From positions 986,310 through 1,050,309 of the forward strand of contig NZ_SLZK01000002.1 of assembly GCF_004341105.1 (NCBI RefSeq): a stretch of DNA of 64,000 bases. Reading direction: 5' to 3'. A model generated the notes under the pieces. That model was given only the letters and a program-made list of their open reading frames with translations, did no database searches and was not told the DNA's origin. The stretch comes from Rhizobium sp. BK418. Lineage in GTDB: Bacteria > Pseudomonadota > Alphaproteobacteria > Rhizobiales > Rhizobiaceae. A program made the translations under genes and the position numbers. Positions 27,878 through 37,974 of the stretch are shown here, in pieces. How positions within the stretch are numbered: position 1 is the first letter of the stretch; every line of letters starts with the position of its first letter.

Positions 27878-28053
27878 TACCCCTCTCTGCCCTGCCGGGC
27901 ATCTCCTCCACAAGGTGGGAGATCAGAAGCGGCTTTGGTTTCCCGCCTCACTAACTGCTTGCCAGGTTGAGACGTCGGTAGCTGGCGGAAAACAGTGCAT
28001 CCAATCAATCTCCCGACCTATGGGAGAGATGCCCGGCAGGCCAGACGGGGGTA
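27878..28053. repeat. RIME-like intergenic palindromic repeat
   Basis: A 176-base element with 28-bp terminal inverted repeats: TACCCCTCTCTGCCCTGCCG at the left end and its near-complement at 28026-28053 (25 of 28 match). Internal arms ATCTCC and GGAGAT and a TGGGAG segment give further stems. The pattern (CCCTCTGCCCTGCCGGGCAT) is that of widespread rhizobial repeats. It occupies the space between recR and mltB. Confidence 0.75.
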
Positions 28054-28055
28054 TT

Positions 28056-29300
28056 TTGCGGCGGTTGCTGATATTGACGCTCATCATGCTAACGGCGCTT
28101 TTCCCCTCCCCCGTCCTTGCTGGCCCATCAAAGGCCGATGTCGAAGCGCAATTCGACAGATGGCTACAGGCCAATCTCTGGCCGGAGGCGAAAAAGAACG
28201 GCATTTCGGAGAAGACTTTTCGGGCCGCCTTTTCCGGTGTTGAACTCAATTGGACCCTCACTGATCTCGCCCCTCCCGGCTTTCCGCCACCGAAGGAGCA
28301 GAAGCAGACGCAGGCGGAATTTTCCTCACCCGGTCCCTATTTCAACGAGGATCGGCTGAGACGGCTCGCCATGACCGGGCGCGGCTTTGCCTCGCAATAT
28401 GCCTCGACGCTCAGCCGCATTGAAAAGATCTATGGCGTGCCGGGGTCAATCGTGCTGGCGATATGGGGCCGCGAGACCGGCTTTGGTGCAGCAAAGATCC
28501 CCAGTTCGGCAATCGAGGTATTGGCGACCAAGGCCTTCATGTCGACCCGCAAGGACATGTTCCGCATGGAGCTGATCGCTGCTCTCCATATTCTCGACGG
28601 TGGCGACGTAACACCTGCAGATTTCAAGGGATCGTCGGCAGGGGCACTCGGCCAGCCGCAGTTCATGCCGACCAGCTACCTGAAATATGCGGTCGATTTT
28701 GACGGCGACGGTCACCGCAACATCTGGACCTCGGTTCCTGACACGCTCGCCTCGATCGCGAATTTCCTCGTGAAGAAGGGGTGGCAGCGTGGTCGCGACT
28801 GGGGATTCGAGGTGACGATCCCGCAAGCCGTCTCCTGTGCGCAGGAAGGGCCTGACCTTGCCAAGCCCCTGTCCCACTGGGCGTCGCTTGGCGTCGACCG
28901 CATCTCCGGCAAGGGCTTTCCGTCCGGCGAATTAAAGGCGCAGGGCATGATGCTGGTGCCGGCCGGGCGCGACGGGCCACAATTCATCGTCACGCCCAAT
29001 TTCTACATCATCAAGGAATATAACAACTCCGATCTCTATGCGCTCTACATCGGCAATCTCGCCGACCGCATTGCCCTCGGTTCTGGTGCCTTCCAGGGGC
29101 AATGGGGTGACGTTGGCAAGATGCTGCGCTCGGATGTCGCCGCCATGCAGCACGCGCTGGAGCGGCAGGGTTACGATGTCGGCGGCACCGACGGGTTGCC
29201 AGGCTACAAGACACGCCGCTCGATCGGCCAATGGCAGGAAAGGAACGGCATGAAACCGACCTGCTTTCCAGAGGAGTCGATGAAGGGCAAACTGAAGTAA
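28056..29300 (+). CDS. Lytic murein transglycosylase, MltB-like with peptidoglycan-binding domain
   Basis: Periplasmic enzyme cutting glycan strands, 414 residues from TTG at 28056. The signal peptide is RRLLILTLIMLTALFPSPVLA. The SLT domain has WGRETGFGA near residue 155, where Glu is the catalytic acid, and GSSAGALGQPQFMPTSYLKY; the calcium-binding DFDGDGHRN loop is typical of MltB. A C-terminal peptidoglycan-binding domain covers about 335-405 (MQHALERQGYDVGG). The frame extends upstream to 27852, but that part lies in a repeat element; ATGs at 28020 and 28029 are inside the right arm. TTG at 28056 comes directly after it, with a GGGGG run before it. Confidence 0.88.
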   Translation: MRRLLILTLIMLTALFPSPVLAGPSKADVEAQFDRWLQANLWPEAKKNGISEKTFRAAFSGVELNWTLTDLAPPGFPPPKEQKQTQAEFSSPGPYFNEDRLRRLAMTGRGFASQYASTLSRIEKIYGVPGSIVLAIWGRETGFGAAKIPSSAIEVLATKAFMSTRKDMFRMELIAALHILDGGDVTPADFKGSSAGALGQPQFMPTSYLKYAVDFDGDGHRNIWTSVPDTLASIANFLVKKGWQRGRDWGFEVTIPQAVSCAQEGPDLAKPLSHWASLGVDRISGKGFPSGELKAQGMMLVPAGRDGPQFIVTPNFYIIKEYNNSDLYALYIGNLADRIALGSGAFQGQWGDVGKMLRSDVAAMQHALERQGYDVGGTDGLPGYKTRRSIGQWQERNGMKPTCFPEESMKGKLK

Positions 29301-29314
29301 CGCCACACGCCATG

Positions 29315-29782
29315 TCATAGACTGCGCTTCAGCCCTTCATGGCTCGCCACGAAGCCGAGCTTTTCATAGAAACGGATCGAATCTGCGCGCGTTTTGTCTG
29401 TGGTGAGCTGGACGAGACCGCAGCCGCGCTCGGCGCAGCGGGCGACCGCCCATTCGACGAATTGCGAGCCAAGTCCGGAACCGCGACGGTGGCTTGCAAT
29501 ACGCACGCTCTCAATCTGGCCGCGCCACATGCCCGTTCTCGAAAGACCTGGAATAAAGCTCAATTGCAGGCAGCCGATAACCCGGTCCGTCTCGTCACTT
29601 GCAACGGCAAGCAACTGGTTGGGGTCCACGTCGATTGCGGCAAAGGCGGCGAGATAGCGTGCGTCGATTGGGTCGGAGACGACCTCGCGCGTGCTGCCGA
29701 GGTCATCATCGGCGAGCATGCGGACGATGTCAGGAAGATCGGACAACCGCGCGGTTCTGAACATGTGCATGCCTGGTCTCAA
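29315..29782 (-). CDS. GNAT-family N-acetyltransferase
   Basis: A 155-residue acetyltransferase. The acetyl-CoA motif is VRIASHRRGSGLGSQFVEWA (near residue 93) and the C-terminal substrate part has DKTRADSIRFYEKLGF. The N-terminal segment DLPDIVRMLADDDLGSTRE is typical of RimI-like acetyltransferases. The stop of the MFS transporter overlaps its start by 4 bases (ATGA), so they form one transcription unit and may both deal with a toxic compound; that is inference. Confidence 0.85.
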   Translation of the reverse strand: MRPGMHMFRTARLSDLPDIVRMLADDDLGSTREVVSDPIDARYLAAFAAIDVDPNQLLAVASDETDRVIGCLQLSFIPGLSRTGMWRGQIESVRIASHRRGSGLGSQFVEWAVARCAERGCGLVQLTTDKTRADSIRFYEKLGFVASHEGLKRSL

Positions 29783-31410
29783 TGATGCAGATCGATCGGG
29801 GCTTTGTGGAAGACGTCGTCGACGGGCGGTATGGCCTGGCGCTCGATCATGCGGCGAACACCCGGTGGGCTTTCGCCGCGGTGCAGCGCGCGAAGCCGGT
29901 CGGTATTTTCGGCATCGGCCTGCGTTCGGCGCAGATTATGCCTTATATACTCGACCCAGGTCGGCGTGTGATAGGTTTCCGTCCAGAGCCCGGGATTTTG
30001 GAGATCGCGCATCAGAGCCCAATTGCGGGCGCCATCACGGATACGGATGCGGCGGCGCTCGCCCATCAGCGTCATGAATTCGGCCAGATCGTCGTCGGCA
30101 ATCTGGTAATCGACCTGGACGACAATCGGGCCGCTGCGTGGCGTGATGTCCAGGCCGAGAGCCGGCTCGATGAAGCGGTTGAGCGGATCGAGATTGAGCG
30201 AGGCGAAAGCGGGCATGGAAAATCGCAGGCCAATGACGATGCCAAGCAGCAGGACCGCAGCCGACATCAGCAATGCGTTGGAAAGACCGTAATTGTTGGC
30301 GACAACGCCCCAGAGCCAGCTGCCGCCGGCAATGCCGCCGAAAGTGACGGTCTGATAGAGCGAAAGGGAGCGGCCGACCACCCAGCGCGGCGTGGATAGC
30401 TGGACGATGGTGTTGAAGAGCGAAAGCGCAAAAACCCAGCAGGCGCCGGCAATCAGCAATCCGGCGGAGGTGAGCACGGCGCTTGGGCTCAGAGCCGCGA
30501 TCACGGCGCTCAGCGCAAAACCAAGGAAGGCGAGACGGATGATCGTCTCGCTGGAAAACATTTCGCGCAGTTTGGCGCTGAGCACCGCGCCGGCTATCGC
30601 GCCGATGCCGAAGGCGCCGAGCATGAAACCATAGGTCAGCGGCCCGCCGGAAACGAGATCAAGCGCGACGACAGGCAACAGCGCTTGGATGGAGCTTGCG
30701 CCGATTCCGAACACCAGTCCTCTCAGGAGGATCTTTTCGAGATTGGGGGACATGGAGACATAGCGCATGCCGGCAAAGATGGCGCTGCCAAGTGTTTCCC
30801 GCGGCAATGTCGAGGCCGGCGTGTTCGGCCGCCAGCGAAACAGTGCATAGATCAGGGCGACATAGCTCAGCGCGTTCACCGCAAAGGCCGCGGCCGCACC
30901 GGCGGCGGCCACGATGGCACCACCGATCGCCGGACCGACGCTGCGGGTTATATTGAAGCCCATGCTGTTCAGCGTGACTGCATCCGGCAAATCGGCGCGC
31001 GGCACCATGTCGCCGACCGAGGCCTGCCAGGAGGGATTGTTGAGCGCCGTGCCGCAGCCGATGAGAAACGTGAAGAACAGAAGTAGACCGGGTGTAATCC
31101 ATCCAAGGATGGCGCAAGCCGTCAACAGGATCGAGACCACGAGCATTGCCGATTGCGCCGTCAGCATGATCCGGCGTCGATCATAATTGTCGGCGAGTGC
31201 GCCTGAGATCAGCGAGAAGAGCATGACTGGCAGCGCCGTCGAGGTCTGGACCAGTGCAACCATATCCTCGGATGACGTGATGCTCGTCATCATCCAAGCG
31301 GCACCGACGGCCTGGATGAGGCCGCCGAAATTCGAGGCGAGACTTGCAAACCAGATGGTGCGATAGGTCTCGTGCCGCAAAGGCGCAAATGTCGATGTCG
31401 TACTGGCCAC
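29779..31410 (-). CDS. MFS transporter, EntS-like, with C-terminal extension
   Basis: Inner-membrane transporter of 543 residues with about 12 helices, of the MFS_3 (enterobactin exporter-like) type. Landmarks are YRTIWFASLASNFGGLIQAV at the start, then DNYDRRRIMLTAQSAM after the second helix (the loop motif), and RLAFLGFALSAVIAALSPSA in the second half. After the last helix (near 410) a soluble tail of about 130 residues contains GPIVVQVDYQIADDDLAEF and a helical part; such tails occur in this subfamily. The GTG at 31410 follows GGGGGAAG; the frame reaches back to 31473. Divergent from rimP; coupled to the GNAT gene. Substrate unknown. Confidence 0.87.
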   Translation of the reverse strand: MASTTSTFAPLRHETYRTIWFASLASNFGGLIQAVGAAWMMTSITSSEDMVALVQTSTALPVMLFSLISGALADNYDRRRIMLTAQSAMLVVSILLTACAILGWITPGLLLFFTFLIGCGTALNNPSWQASVGDMVPRADLPDAVTLNSMGFNITRSVGPAIGGAIVAAAGAAAAFAVNALSYVALIYALFRWRPNTPASTLPRETLGSAIFAGMRYVSMSPNLEKILLRGLVFGIGASSIQALLPVVALDLVSGGPLTYGFMLGAFGIGAIAGAVLSAKLREMFSSETIIRLAFLGFALSAVIAALSPSAVLTSAGLLIAGACWVFALSLFNTIVQLSTPRWVVGRSLSLYQTVTFGGIAGGSWLWGVVANNYGLSNALLMSAAVLLLGIVIGLRFSMPAFASLNLDPLNRFIEPALGLDITPRSGPIVVQVDYQIADDDLAEFMTLMGERRRIRIRDGARNWALMRDLQNPGLWTETYHTPTWVEYIRHNLRRTQADAENTDRLRALHRGESPPGVRRMIERQAIPPVDDVFHKAPIDLHH

Positions 31411-31521
31411 GCTTCCCCCGTTTTTATCGCATGCCTTGATAAGCAATATATGCGGAAGATAAATGCTCGCCATAGGTTAGCTTGCGCTTGAGAGGCCAAA
31501 GAGACGGAATCGCGTTCGACC

Positions 31522-31550
31522 TTGCAATTTCTATAGAACGGGACTATATG
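31522..31550 (+). promoter_or_regulatory. Promoter of the rimP-nusA-infB cluster
   Basis: TTGCAA at 31522-31527, 17 bases, TATATG at 31545-31550. Transcription would start near 31557, about 100 bases before the rimP TTG and before the hairpin at 31577. Confidence 0.6.
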
Positions 31551-31576
31551 GCACTCAAATTCTTGATCGTACGATG

Positions 31577-31607
31577 AAGAGTGGGCCGCGAGGACCCGCT
31601 CTTTTTT
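31577..31607 (+). terminator. Leader hairpin with T-run before rimP (possible attenuator)
   Basis: Stem AAGAGTGGG with CCCGCTCTT (one G-T pair), nine-base loop, then a run of T. It lies between the promoter and rimP, so transcripts reaching rimP must read through it. Confidence 0.6.
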
Positions 31608-31655
31608 GTTAGCGCGATCATCCCGAATGCCAGAAAATCGCAGGGAGCGCACCGC

Positions 31656-32261
31656 TTGTCGGATCTGACAAACGCAGACAACGAACGCGAGCCGCGGCTG
31701 ATCACCGAGACCGGGCTTGACCAGCGCCTCGCCGATATCATCGAACCTGTGCTCGTGGACATGGGCTTCCGCCTCATTCGCGTGCGCATGCTCAATCAGA
31801 ACGGCATGACGATGCAGGTCATGGCCGAGAAGAACGATGGCACGATGACCGTCGAGGACTGCGAGCAGGTCTCCATGGCGATTTCTCCGGTGCTCGATGT
31901 GGAAGATCCGATCGATAAAGAGTATCATCTCGAGGTGTCTTCGCCGGGTATCGACCGCCCTCTGGTGCGGAAATCCGATTTCACTCGCTGGCAGGGCCAC
32001 CTCGTGAAGTGCGAAACGTCGATCATGATCGGCAATCGCAAACGCTTCCGCGGCAAGATCGTCGAAGCGGACGCCGACGGGTTTACGATCGAACGTGATC
32101 AAGTTGCCTACGGCGAGGAGCAGAAGGTCGTCATCCCCTTCACAGCGCTCAGCGATGCCAAACTCATTCTGACCGACGATCTGATCCGCGATGCGCTGCG
32201 CGCCGACAAGCTGGCGAAGGCGCAGGCTGCGAACCAGAACGAAGCGGACGACGAAGAATAA
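31656..32261 (+). CDS. rimP: Ribosome maturation factor RimP
   Basis: Needed for 30S ribosomal subunit assembly; 201 residues. The TTG at 31656 has AGGGAG eight bases upstream; a longer frame opens at 31581 within the leader and is not supported. Conserved parts are [19 protein letters not shown] near the start and [19 protein letters not shown], partly visible as [15 protein letters not shown], typical of RimP. The C-terminal SH3-like domain ends with a charged tail. First gene of rimP-nusA-ylxR-infB, behind a leader hairpin with a T-run that may be an attenuator. Confidence 0.94.
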   Translation: MSDLTNADNEREPRLITETGLDQRLADIIEPVLVDMGFRLIRVRMLNQNGMTMQVMAEKNDGTMTVEDCEQVSMAISPVLDVEDPIDKEYHLEVSSPGIDRPLVRKSDFTRWQGHLVKCETSIMIGNRKRFRGKIVEADADGFTIERDQVAYGEEQKVVIPFTALSDAKLILTDDLIRDALRADKLAKAQAANQNEADDEE

Positions 32262-32321
32262 CCGATCAACGTAAGCTCCAGGGACGGGAACCCGGGTAGT
32301 CAAGGACGGAGAAACAGAACA

Positions 32322-33926
32322 ATGGCAGTCAGCGCAAACCGGCTCGAACTTCTGCAGATCGCAGATGCAGTGGCGCGCGAAAAGGTCATCGACCGCGAAA
32401 TCGTGCTTGCCGCGATGGCCGATGCCATCCAGAAGGCGGCGCGCTCCCGTTACGGTACCGAATCCAATATCCGCGCCGACATTAACCCGAAGACCGGTGA
32501 AATCCGTCTGCAGCGCCTGCTCGAAGTCGTCGAGAAGGCTGAAGACTATTCCACCCAAATCCCGCTGGAATTGGCCCGCGACCGCAACCCGGACGCTGCC
32601 ATCGGCGATTTCATTGCCGATCCGCTGCCGCCGATGGATTTCGGCCGTATCGCCGCGCAGTCGGCCAAGCAGGTCATCGTGCAGAAGGTGCGCGAAGCCG
32701 AGCGTGACCGCCAGTTCGACGAATTCAAGGATCGCGTCGGCGAAATCGTCAACGGCACGGTCAAGCGCGTCGAATATGGCAACGTCATCGTCGACCTCGG
32801 CCGTGGCGAAGGCATTATCCGCCGCGACGAAATGATCCCGCGCGAGAACGTCCGCTATGGCGATCGCGTCCGCGCATACGTATATGATGTGCGTCGCGAG
32901 CAGCGCGGCCCGCAGATCTTCCTGTCGCGCACGCATCCGCAGTTCATGGTCAAGCTCTTCACCATGGAAGTGCCCGAGATCTACGACGGCATCATTCAGG
33001 TGAAGTCGGTCGCCCGCGATCCGGGTTCGCGCGCCAAGATCGCCGTGATCTCGAACGATAGTTCGATCGATCCGGTCGGTGCCTGCGTCGGTATGCGTGG
33101 TTCTCGCGTTCAGGCCGTCGTCGGCGAGCTCCAGGGCGAGAAGATCGACATCATTCCCTGGTCGCAGGACCCGGCGACCTTCGTCGTCAACGCGCTGCAG
33201 CCGGCCGAAGTCGCCAAGGTCGTTCTCGACGAGGACGCAGAGCGCATCGAAGTGGTCGTACCGGACGAGCAGCTTTCGCTCGCCATCGGCCGCCGCGGCC
33301 AGAACGTTCGTCTCGCTTCGCAACTGACGGGCTGGGACATCGATATCATGACGGAAGCCGAAGAATCGGAACGCCGTCAGAAGGAATTCAACGAGCGCAC
33401 CAACCTCTTCATGGATGCGCTCGACGTCGACGAGATGGTCGGACAGGTTCTGGCTTCGGAAGGCTTCGCTGCCGTCGAAGAACTGGCCTATGTCGATCTC
33501 GACGAAATCTCATCGATCGACGGCTTCGACGAAGATACCGCGCAGGAAATCCAGACCCGCGCCCGCGAATTCCTCGAAAAGCTCGAGGCAGAAATGGACG
33601 AGAAGCGCAAGGCTCTCGGCGTTTCCGACGAGCTGCGCCAGATCGATGGCATGACTGCCCAGATGATGGTCGCGCTCGGCGAGGACGGCATCAAGACGAT
33701 CGAGGATTTCGCAGGCTGTGCAGCCGACGACCTCGTCGGCTGGACCGAACGCAAGAACGGCGAGACGAAGAAGTTCGAGGGCCTGTTCTCGAAATTCGAC
33801 ATTTCGCGTGTCGAAGCCGAACAGATGGTCGTGCAGGCCCGCCTGCTGGCCGGCTGGATCACAGAGGAAGACCTTGCGAAGGACACAGAGGCTGTTGAGG
33901 CCGATGCTGCCGAGCAGGACGCATAA
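32322..33926 (+). CDS. nusA: Transcription elongation/termination factor NusA
   Basis: RNA polymerase-binding factor for pausing, termination and antitermination; 534 residues. It starts with the N-terminal polymerase-binding domain ([20 protein letters not shown]), then an S1 domain (about 140-210, with [20 protein letters not shown]), two KH domains ([20 protein letters not shown] and [20 protein letters not shown]) and two C-terminal acidic helix-hairpin-helix repeats with a long acidic tail. Intergenic spacing to rimP is 60 bases. The 3' end overlaps the YlxR-like gene by 1 base. Confidence 0.98.
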   Translation: MAVSANRLELLQIADAVAREKVIDREIVLAAMADAIQKAARSRYGTESNIRADINPKTGEIRLQRLLEVVEKAEDYSTQIPLELARDRNPDAAIGDFIADPLPPMDFGRIAAQSAKQVIVQKVREAERDRQFDEFKDRVGEIVNGTVKRVEYGNVIVDLGRGEGIIRRDEMIPRENVRYGDRVRAYVYDVRREQRGPQIFLSRTHPQFMVKLFTMEVPEIYDGIIQVKSVARDPGSRAKIAVISNDSSIDPVGACVGMRGSRVQAVVGELQGEKIDIIPWSQDPATFVVNALQPAEVAKVVLDEDAERIEVVVPDEQLSLAIGRRGQNVRLASQLTGWDIDIMTEAEESERRQKEFNERTNLFMDALDVDEMVGQVLASEGFAAVEELAYVDLDEISSIDGFDEDTAQEIQTRAREFLEKLEAEMDEKRKALGVSDELRQIDGMTAQMMVALGEDGIKTIEDFAGCAADDLVGWTERKNGETKKFEGLFSKFDISRVEAEQMVVQARLLAGWITEEDLAKDTEAVEADAAEQDA

Positions 33927-34612
33927 TGACGCTAACGCCGGACACATCTCCTGAGGACGACGATCTTGCAGGTTACGACGTGAACGGCCGCATGTGCATC
34001 GTGACACGCGAGAGCGGATCGCCTGATGAGCTGATCCGTTTCGTGGCCGCCCCTGACGGGACGGTGGTGCCGGATCTTAAGCGCGAGCTGCCGGGACGCG
34101 GCTGCTGGGTGAAGATCGATCGGTCACTGGTGGAAAAGGCGGTGGCGAAGAAGCTCTTCGCCCGCGCCCTGAAGGCCGATGTGAAGGCCGCCGATGACCT
34201 CGGCGAGAGATTGGAGCGGCTGTTTTTGCAGCAACTCCTGCAGATGATGAACATGGCGCGCAAAGCAGGCCAGCTCGTCACCGGCTCCGCCAAGGTGGAT
34301 GCAGCAATCCGCAGCGGAGCTGCGCTTGCGGTGTTCCACTCGACGGATGCGGCAGCCGACGGTGTCAGAAAAATAGACCAGGCCCGCAAGGCCTGGCACC
34401 TCGGAATGGAAACCGAGGAGGAAATACCTTCCTTCCGTCTCTTCTCGGAGAACGAAATGGAAGGGGTGATGGGCCAGAATACTTTTATCCATGCCGCAGT
34501 GCTTGCAGGGCAGGCAGGTGAGGGTGTAGTGAAGCGCGCAAAGATGCTCGAACAGTACCGTAACGGCGGTCAGTCCCGGGCACCGGGCGGCGCTGGCCAG
34601 CAAAAACAATGA
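33926..34612 (+). CDS. RNA-binding protein: YlxR (DUF448) plus L7Ae-like domains
   Basis: A 228-residue fusion common in alphaproteobacteria. The YlxR part (about residues 15-100) has RMCIVTRESGSPDELIRF and the signature LPGRGCWVKID (GRGA-type). The C-terminal half (about 105-190) is an L7Ae/YlxQ-like RNA-binding fold with MNMARKAGQLVTGSAKVDAA and RSGAALAVFHSTDAA. It shares one base with the nusA stop, so it is translationally coupled. Located between nusA and infB, where the ylxR/ylxQ genes sit in other bacteria; probable ribosome or RNA binding role. Confidence 0.92.
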   Translation: MTLTPDTSPEDDDLAGYDVNGRMCIVTRESGSPDELIRFVAAPDGTVVPDLKRELPGRGCWVKIDRSLVEKAVAKKLFARALKADVKAADDLGERLERLFLQQLLQMMNMARKAGQLVTGSAKVDAAIRSGAALAVFHSTDAAADGVRKIDQARKAWHLGMETEEEIPSFRLFSENEMEGVMGQNTFIHAAVLAGQAGEGVVKRAKMLEQYRNGGQSRAPGGAGQQKQ

Positions 34613-34714
34613 TGCGGTCACCGGCGGAAGCCGGCCCCAATATCATTGATCGATTGTATGTGATTGACAGGGTATGATGGTTTCATCGTTCCCTGTCCGA
34701 AGGAACGGGAACGA

Positions 34715-37486
34715 ATGACCGACAGCAACGACGACAAGACACTCAGCGTAACGGGGAAGAAGACCCTCACCTTGAAACCATCAGGGATGAGCCAGGGTAC
34801 CGTTCGCCAAGATATGGGTCGCGGTCGCACCAAGGCGGTCGTCGTCGAGACCCGCAAGCGGCGCCCGATGCGCCCTGAAGACGAAAAGCCGATCACGCCT
34901 GCTCCCGCTGCTCCGGCGCGCGCGCCCGAACCAGCACCGGCGCCCGTGCAGGCTCGCCCGCAGCAGCCGGCGCCAGCCCCGCGCGTCCATCAGCCCGGCG
35001 GCCAGAACAACCAGCGCCCGCAGCAGAGCAACCAGCGGCCGCAGCAATCCTACCAGCCACCGCGCCAGCAGGATCGTCCGCGCCCCGTTGTGCTGAACCA
35101 CCTTTCGCCGGAAGAAATGGATGCCCGCCGCCGCGCGCTTGCCGAAGCGCAGGCCCGTGACGCCCAGGATGCCATCCGCCGCGCGGAGGAAGAAAAGCGC
35201 CGTGCCGTCGAAGAGGCTGCACGTCAGGCTGCCGAAGCGGAAGAGGCCAAGCAGCGCGCTGCAGAAGAGGCTGCACGCCAGGCCGAGGCGGCAGCAGCCG
35301 CCGAGGCCGAAGCTCCGGCACCTGCTGCTCCCGTAGCGGAAGCGCGCGTTGAAACTCAGCGTCCGCAGCAGCCGACACCGCCATCCGCACCGGCCGCTCG
35401 CCGTCCGGAAGCCACTCCGTCGCCCTCAACGGCCCGGCCTGCGCCGGGTGCGCCGGCAGGCGCCCGTGGTCGCCGTAGTGAAGGCGAAGATGATGAACGT
35501 GGCACTTCGCGCGGCGGTCCGGTCCGTGGTCGCCCGGTTCGTCCGGAGCCCGCAAAGCCAGTGACGACCCGCCCGAAGAGCGAGGAAGACCGCCGCCGGG
35601 GCAAGCTGACCGTGACGACCGCAGACGTCGATGACGAAGGCAATGCACGCGGGCGTTCGCTTGCCTCCATGCGTCGCCGCCAGGAGAAATTCCGCCGCAG
35701 CCAGATGCAGGAAACGCGTGAGAAGATTTCGCGCGAAGTCGTCCTGCCGGAGACCATCACCATTCAGGAACTGTCGCAGCGTATGTCTGAACGTGCGGTC
35801 GACGTCATCAAGTTCCTGATGAAGGAAGGCCAGATGATGAAGCCGGGCGACGTCATCGACGCCGACCTTGCAGAACTCATTGCCGGCGAATTCGGCCACA
35901 CGGTCAAGCGCGTCTCCGAATCCGACGTCGAACTCGGCATCTTCAATGTCGCCGACGTCGAAGGCGATCGTGTTTCGCGTCCGCCCGTCGTCACCATTAT
36001 GGGGCACGTCGACCACGGCAAGACCTCGCTGCTCGACGCCATCCGCCATGCCAACGTGGTTGCTGGCGAAGCAGGCGGCATCACGCAGCATATCGGTGCC
36101 TATCAGGTGGAGCAGAACGGTCAGAAGATCACCTTCATCGACACGCCCGGCCACGCAGCCTTCACGGCCATGCGTGCCCGCGGTGCGCAGGCGACCGATA
36201 TCGCGATCCTCGTCGTAGCGGCCGACGACAGCGTCATGCCGCAGACGATCGAATCGATCAATCACGCCAAGGCGGCCGGTGTTCCGATCATCGTGGCGAT
36301 CAACAAGATCGACAAGCACGAGGCTGACCCGCAGAAGGTTCGCAACCAGCTTCTGCAGCATGAAGTCTTCGTGGAATCGATGGGCGGTGAAACGCTTGAC
36401 GTCGAAGTATCTGCCAAGACCGGCAAGAACCTCGACAAGCTGCTCGAAGCCGTTCTGCTGCAGGCGGAAATCCTTGATCTCAAGGCCAATCCGAACCGCA
36501 CCGCGGAAGGTACTGTTATCGAAGCCCAGCTTGACCGCGGCCGCGGCTCGGTTGCAACGGTTCTCGTTCAGAACGGTACGCTCAAGCCCGGTCAGATCAT
36601 CGTCGCCGGCGATGTCTGGGGTCGCGTCCGCGCCCTAGTCAACGACAAGGGCGAGCACATGAAAGAGGCGCCACCGGCCATGCCGGTCGAAGTGCTCGGT
36701 CTCTCCGGTACGCCGCAGGCCGGCGACAAGTTCGCCGTCGTCGAAAACGAAAGCCGTGCCCGCGAGATCTCGGAATACCGTCAGCGTCTTGCCCGCGACA
36801 AGGCCGCTGCCCGCCAGTCGGGACAGCGCGGTTCGCTGGAACAGATGATGACGCAGCTCCAGACGACCGGCGTCAAGGAATTCCCGCTGGTCATCAAGGG
36901 CGACGTGCAGGGTTCGATCGAAGCGATCGCCGGTGCTCTCGAAAAGCTCGGCACCGACGAAGTGCGCGCCCGTATCGTCCACTCGGCGGTCGGCGGTATC
37001 ACGGAATCGGATCTTTCGCTCGCCGAGGCCTCCGGTGCTGCCATCATCGGCTTCAACGTCCGCGCCAATTCGCAGGCTCGTACGCTTGCCGAACGCCAGG
37101 GTATCGAAATCCGCTACTACAACATCATCTACGACCTCGTGGATGACGTGAAGGCGGCGATGTCGGGTCTTCTGTCGCCGGAACGGCGCGAAACCTTCCT
37201 CGGCAATGCCGAAATCCTGGAAGTGTTCAACATCACCAGGGTTGGCAAGGTTGCTGGTTGCCGCGTCACCGAAGGCAAGGTCGAACGTGGTGCGGGCGTG
37301 CGCCTCATCCGCGACAACGTCGTCATCCACGAAGGCAAGCTCAAGACGCTCAAGCGCTTCAAGGACGAGGTTTCCGAAGTGCCGATGGGCCAGGAATGCG
37401 GCATGGCCTTCGAGAATTACGAGGATATCCGCGCCGGCGATACGATCGAGTGCTTCCGCGTGGAACATATCACGCGCACGCTCTGA
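34715..37486 (+). CDS. infB: Translation initiation factor IF-2
   Basis: GTPase that brings initiator tRNA to the 30S subunit; 923 residues. Residues 1-430 form a flexible Arg/Pro/Ala/Glu-rich extension with a coiled-coil stretch ([19 protein letters not shown]). The G-domain has [12 protein letters not shown] (G1), DTPGHAAF (G3) and NKIDKHE (G4), followed by the beta barrel and C1/C2 domains ([20 protein letters not shown] and the C-terminal end). ATG at 34715 has GGAACGGGAACG upstream; the frame goes back to 34664 without a better start. An inverted repeat (GACAGGG, CCCTGTC) spans 34656-34688 upstream. Confidence 0.98.
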   Translation: MTDSNDDKTLSVTGKKTLTLKPSGMSQGTVRQDMGRGRTKAVVVETRKRRPMRPEDEKPITPAPAAPARAPEPAPAPVQARPQQPAPAPRVHQPGGQNNQRPQQSNQRPQQSYQPPRQQDRPRPVVLNHLSPEEMDARRRALAEAQARDAQDAIRRAEEEKRRAVEEAARQAAEAEEAKQRAAEEAARQAEAAAAAEAEAPAPAAPVAEARVETQRPQQPTPPSAPAARRPEATPSPSTARPAPGAPAGARGRRSEGEDDERGTSRGGPVRGRPVRPEPAKPVTTRPKSEEDRRRGKLTVTTADVDDEGNARGRSLASMRRRQEKFRRSQMQETREKISREVVLPETITIQELSQRMSERAVDVIKFLMKEGQMMKPGDVIDADLAELIAGEFGHTVKRVSESDVELGIFNVADVEGDRVSRPPVVTIMGHVDHGKTSLLDAIRHANVVAGEAGGITQHIGAYQVEQNGQKITFIDTPGHAAFTAMRARGAQATDIAILVVAADDSVMPQTIESINHAKAAGVPIIVAINKIDKHEADPQKVRNQLLQHEVFVESMGGETLDVEVSAKTGKNLDKLLEAVLLQAEILDLKANPNRTAEGTVIEAQLDRGRGSVATVLVQNGTLKPGQIIVAGDVWGRVRALVNDKGEHMKEAPPAMPVEVLGLSGTPQAGDKFAVVENESRAREISEYRQRLARDKAAARQSGQRGSLEQMMTQLQTTGVKEFPLVIKGDVQGSIEAIAGALEKLGTDEVRARIVHSAVGGITESDLSLAEASGAAIIGFNVRANSQARTLAERQGIEIRYYNIIYDLVDDVKAAMSGLLSPERRETFLGNAEILEVFNITRVGKVAGCRVTEGKVERGAGVRLIRDNVVIHEGKLKTLKRFKDEVSEVPMGQECGMAFENYEDIRAGDTIECFRVEHITRTL

Positions 37487-37510
37487 TCGGATCACGATTG
37501 AAATCTTGGA

Positions 37511-37540
37511 CGGGCGCCGGATGATCCAGTCCGGCGCCCG
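37511..37540 (+). terminator. Hairpin between infB and rbfA
   Basis: Perfect 11-bp stem, CGGGCGCCGGA with TCCGGCGCCCG, around an eight-base loop, followed by ATCCTTTT. It may be a partial terminator or an RNA-processing/stability element inside the operon, because rbfA follows 22 bases later. Confidence 0.6.
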
Positions 37541-37561
37541 ATCCTTTTGGGATAAAGAACA

Positions 37562-37963
37562 ATGGCAACAAGACCCACATCCTCGGCACCTTCGCAGCGC
37601 ATGCTGCGCGTTGGCGAACAGGTTCGCGCAGCAATAACCCAGGTGCTGCAGCGTGGCGAAGTGCGCGACGACATCATCGAGGCGACAGTGATCTCGATCT
37701 CCGAGGTGCGCATGTCGCCCGACCTCAAGATCGCCACGGCCTATGTGACGCCGCTCGGCGTTTCCGACCACAGTGTCGTCATCGATGCGCTGAACCGCAA
37801 CGCGAAGTTCATTCGCGGCCGACTCGGGCCGCAGCTGCGGCAGATGAAATACATGCCGGAAGTGCGCTTCCGCGACGATACCAGCTTCGACAATTATAAG
37901 AAGATCGACGACCTCTTGCGCTCGCCCGAGGTGAGTCGCGATCTCGACAGCGACGACGAATAA
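37562..37963 (+). CDS. rbfA: Ribosome-binding factor RbfA
   Basis: Binds the 30S subunit during assembly and is linked to cold adaptation; 133 residues. It shows the KH-like core [33 protein letters not shown] and the end with [15 protein letters not shown], characteristic of RbfA. An acidic tail (SRDLDSDDE) follows. It lies between infB and truB, 12 bases from the latter, the conserved order in bacteria. Confidence 0.95.
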   Translation: MATRPTSSAPSQRMLRVGEQVRAAITQVLQRGEVRDDIIEATVISISEVRMSPDLKIATAYVTPLGVSDHSVVIDALNRNAKFIRGRLGPQLRQMKYMPEVRFRDDTSFDNYKKIDDLLRSPEVSRDLDSDDE

Positions 37964-37974
37964 CAGAAGAACAG

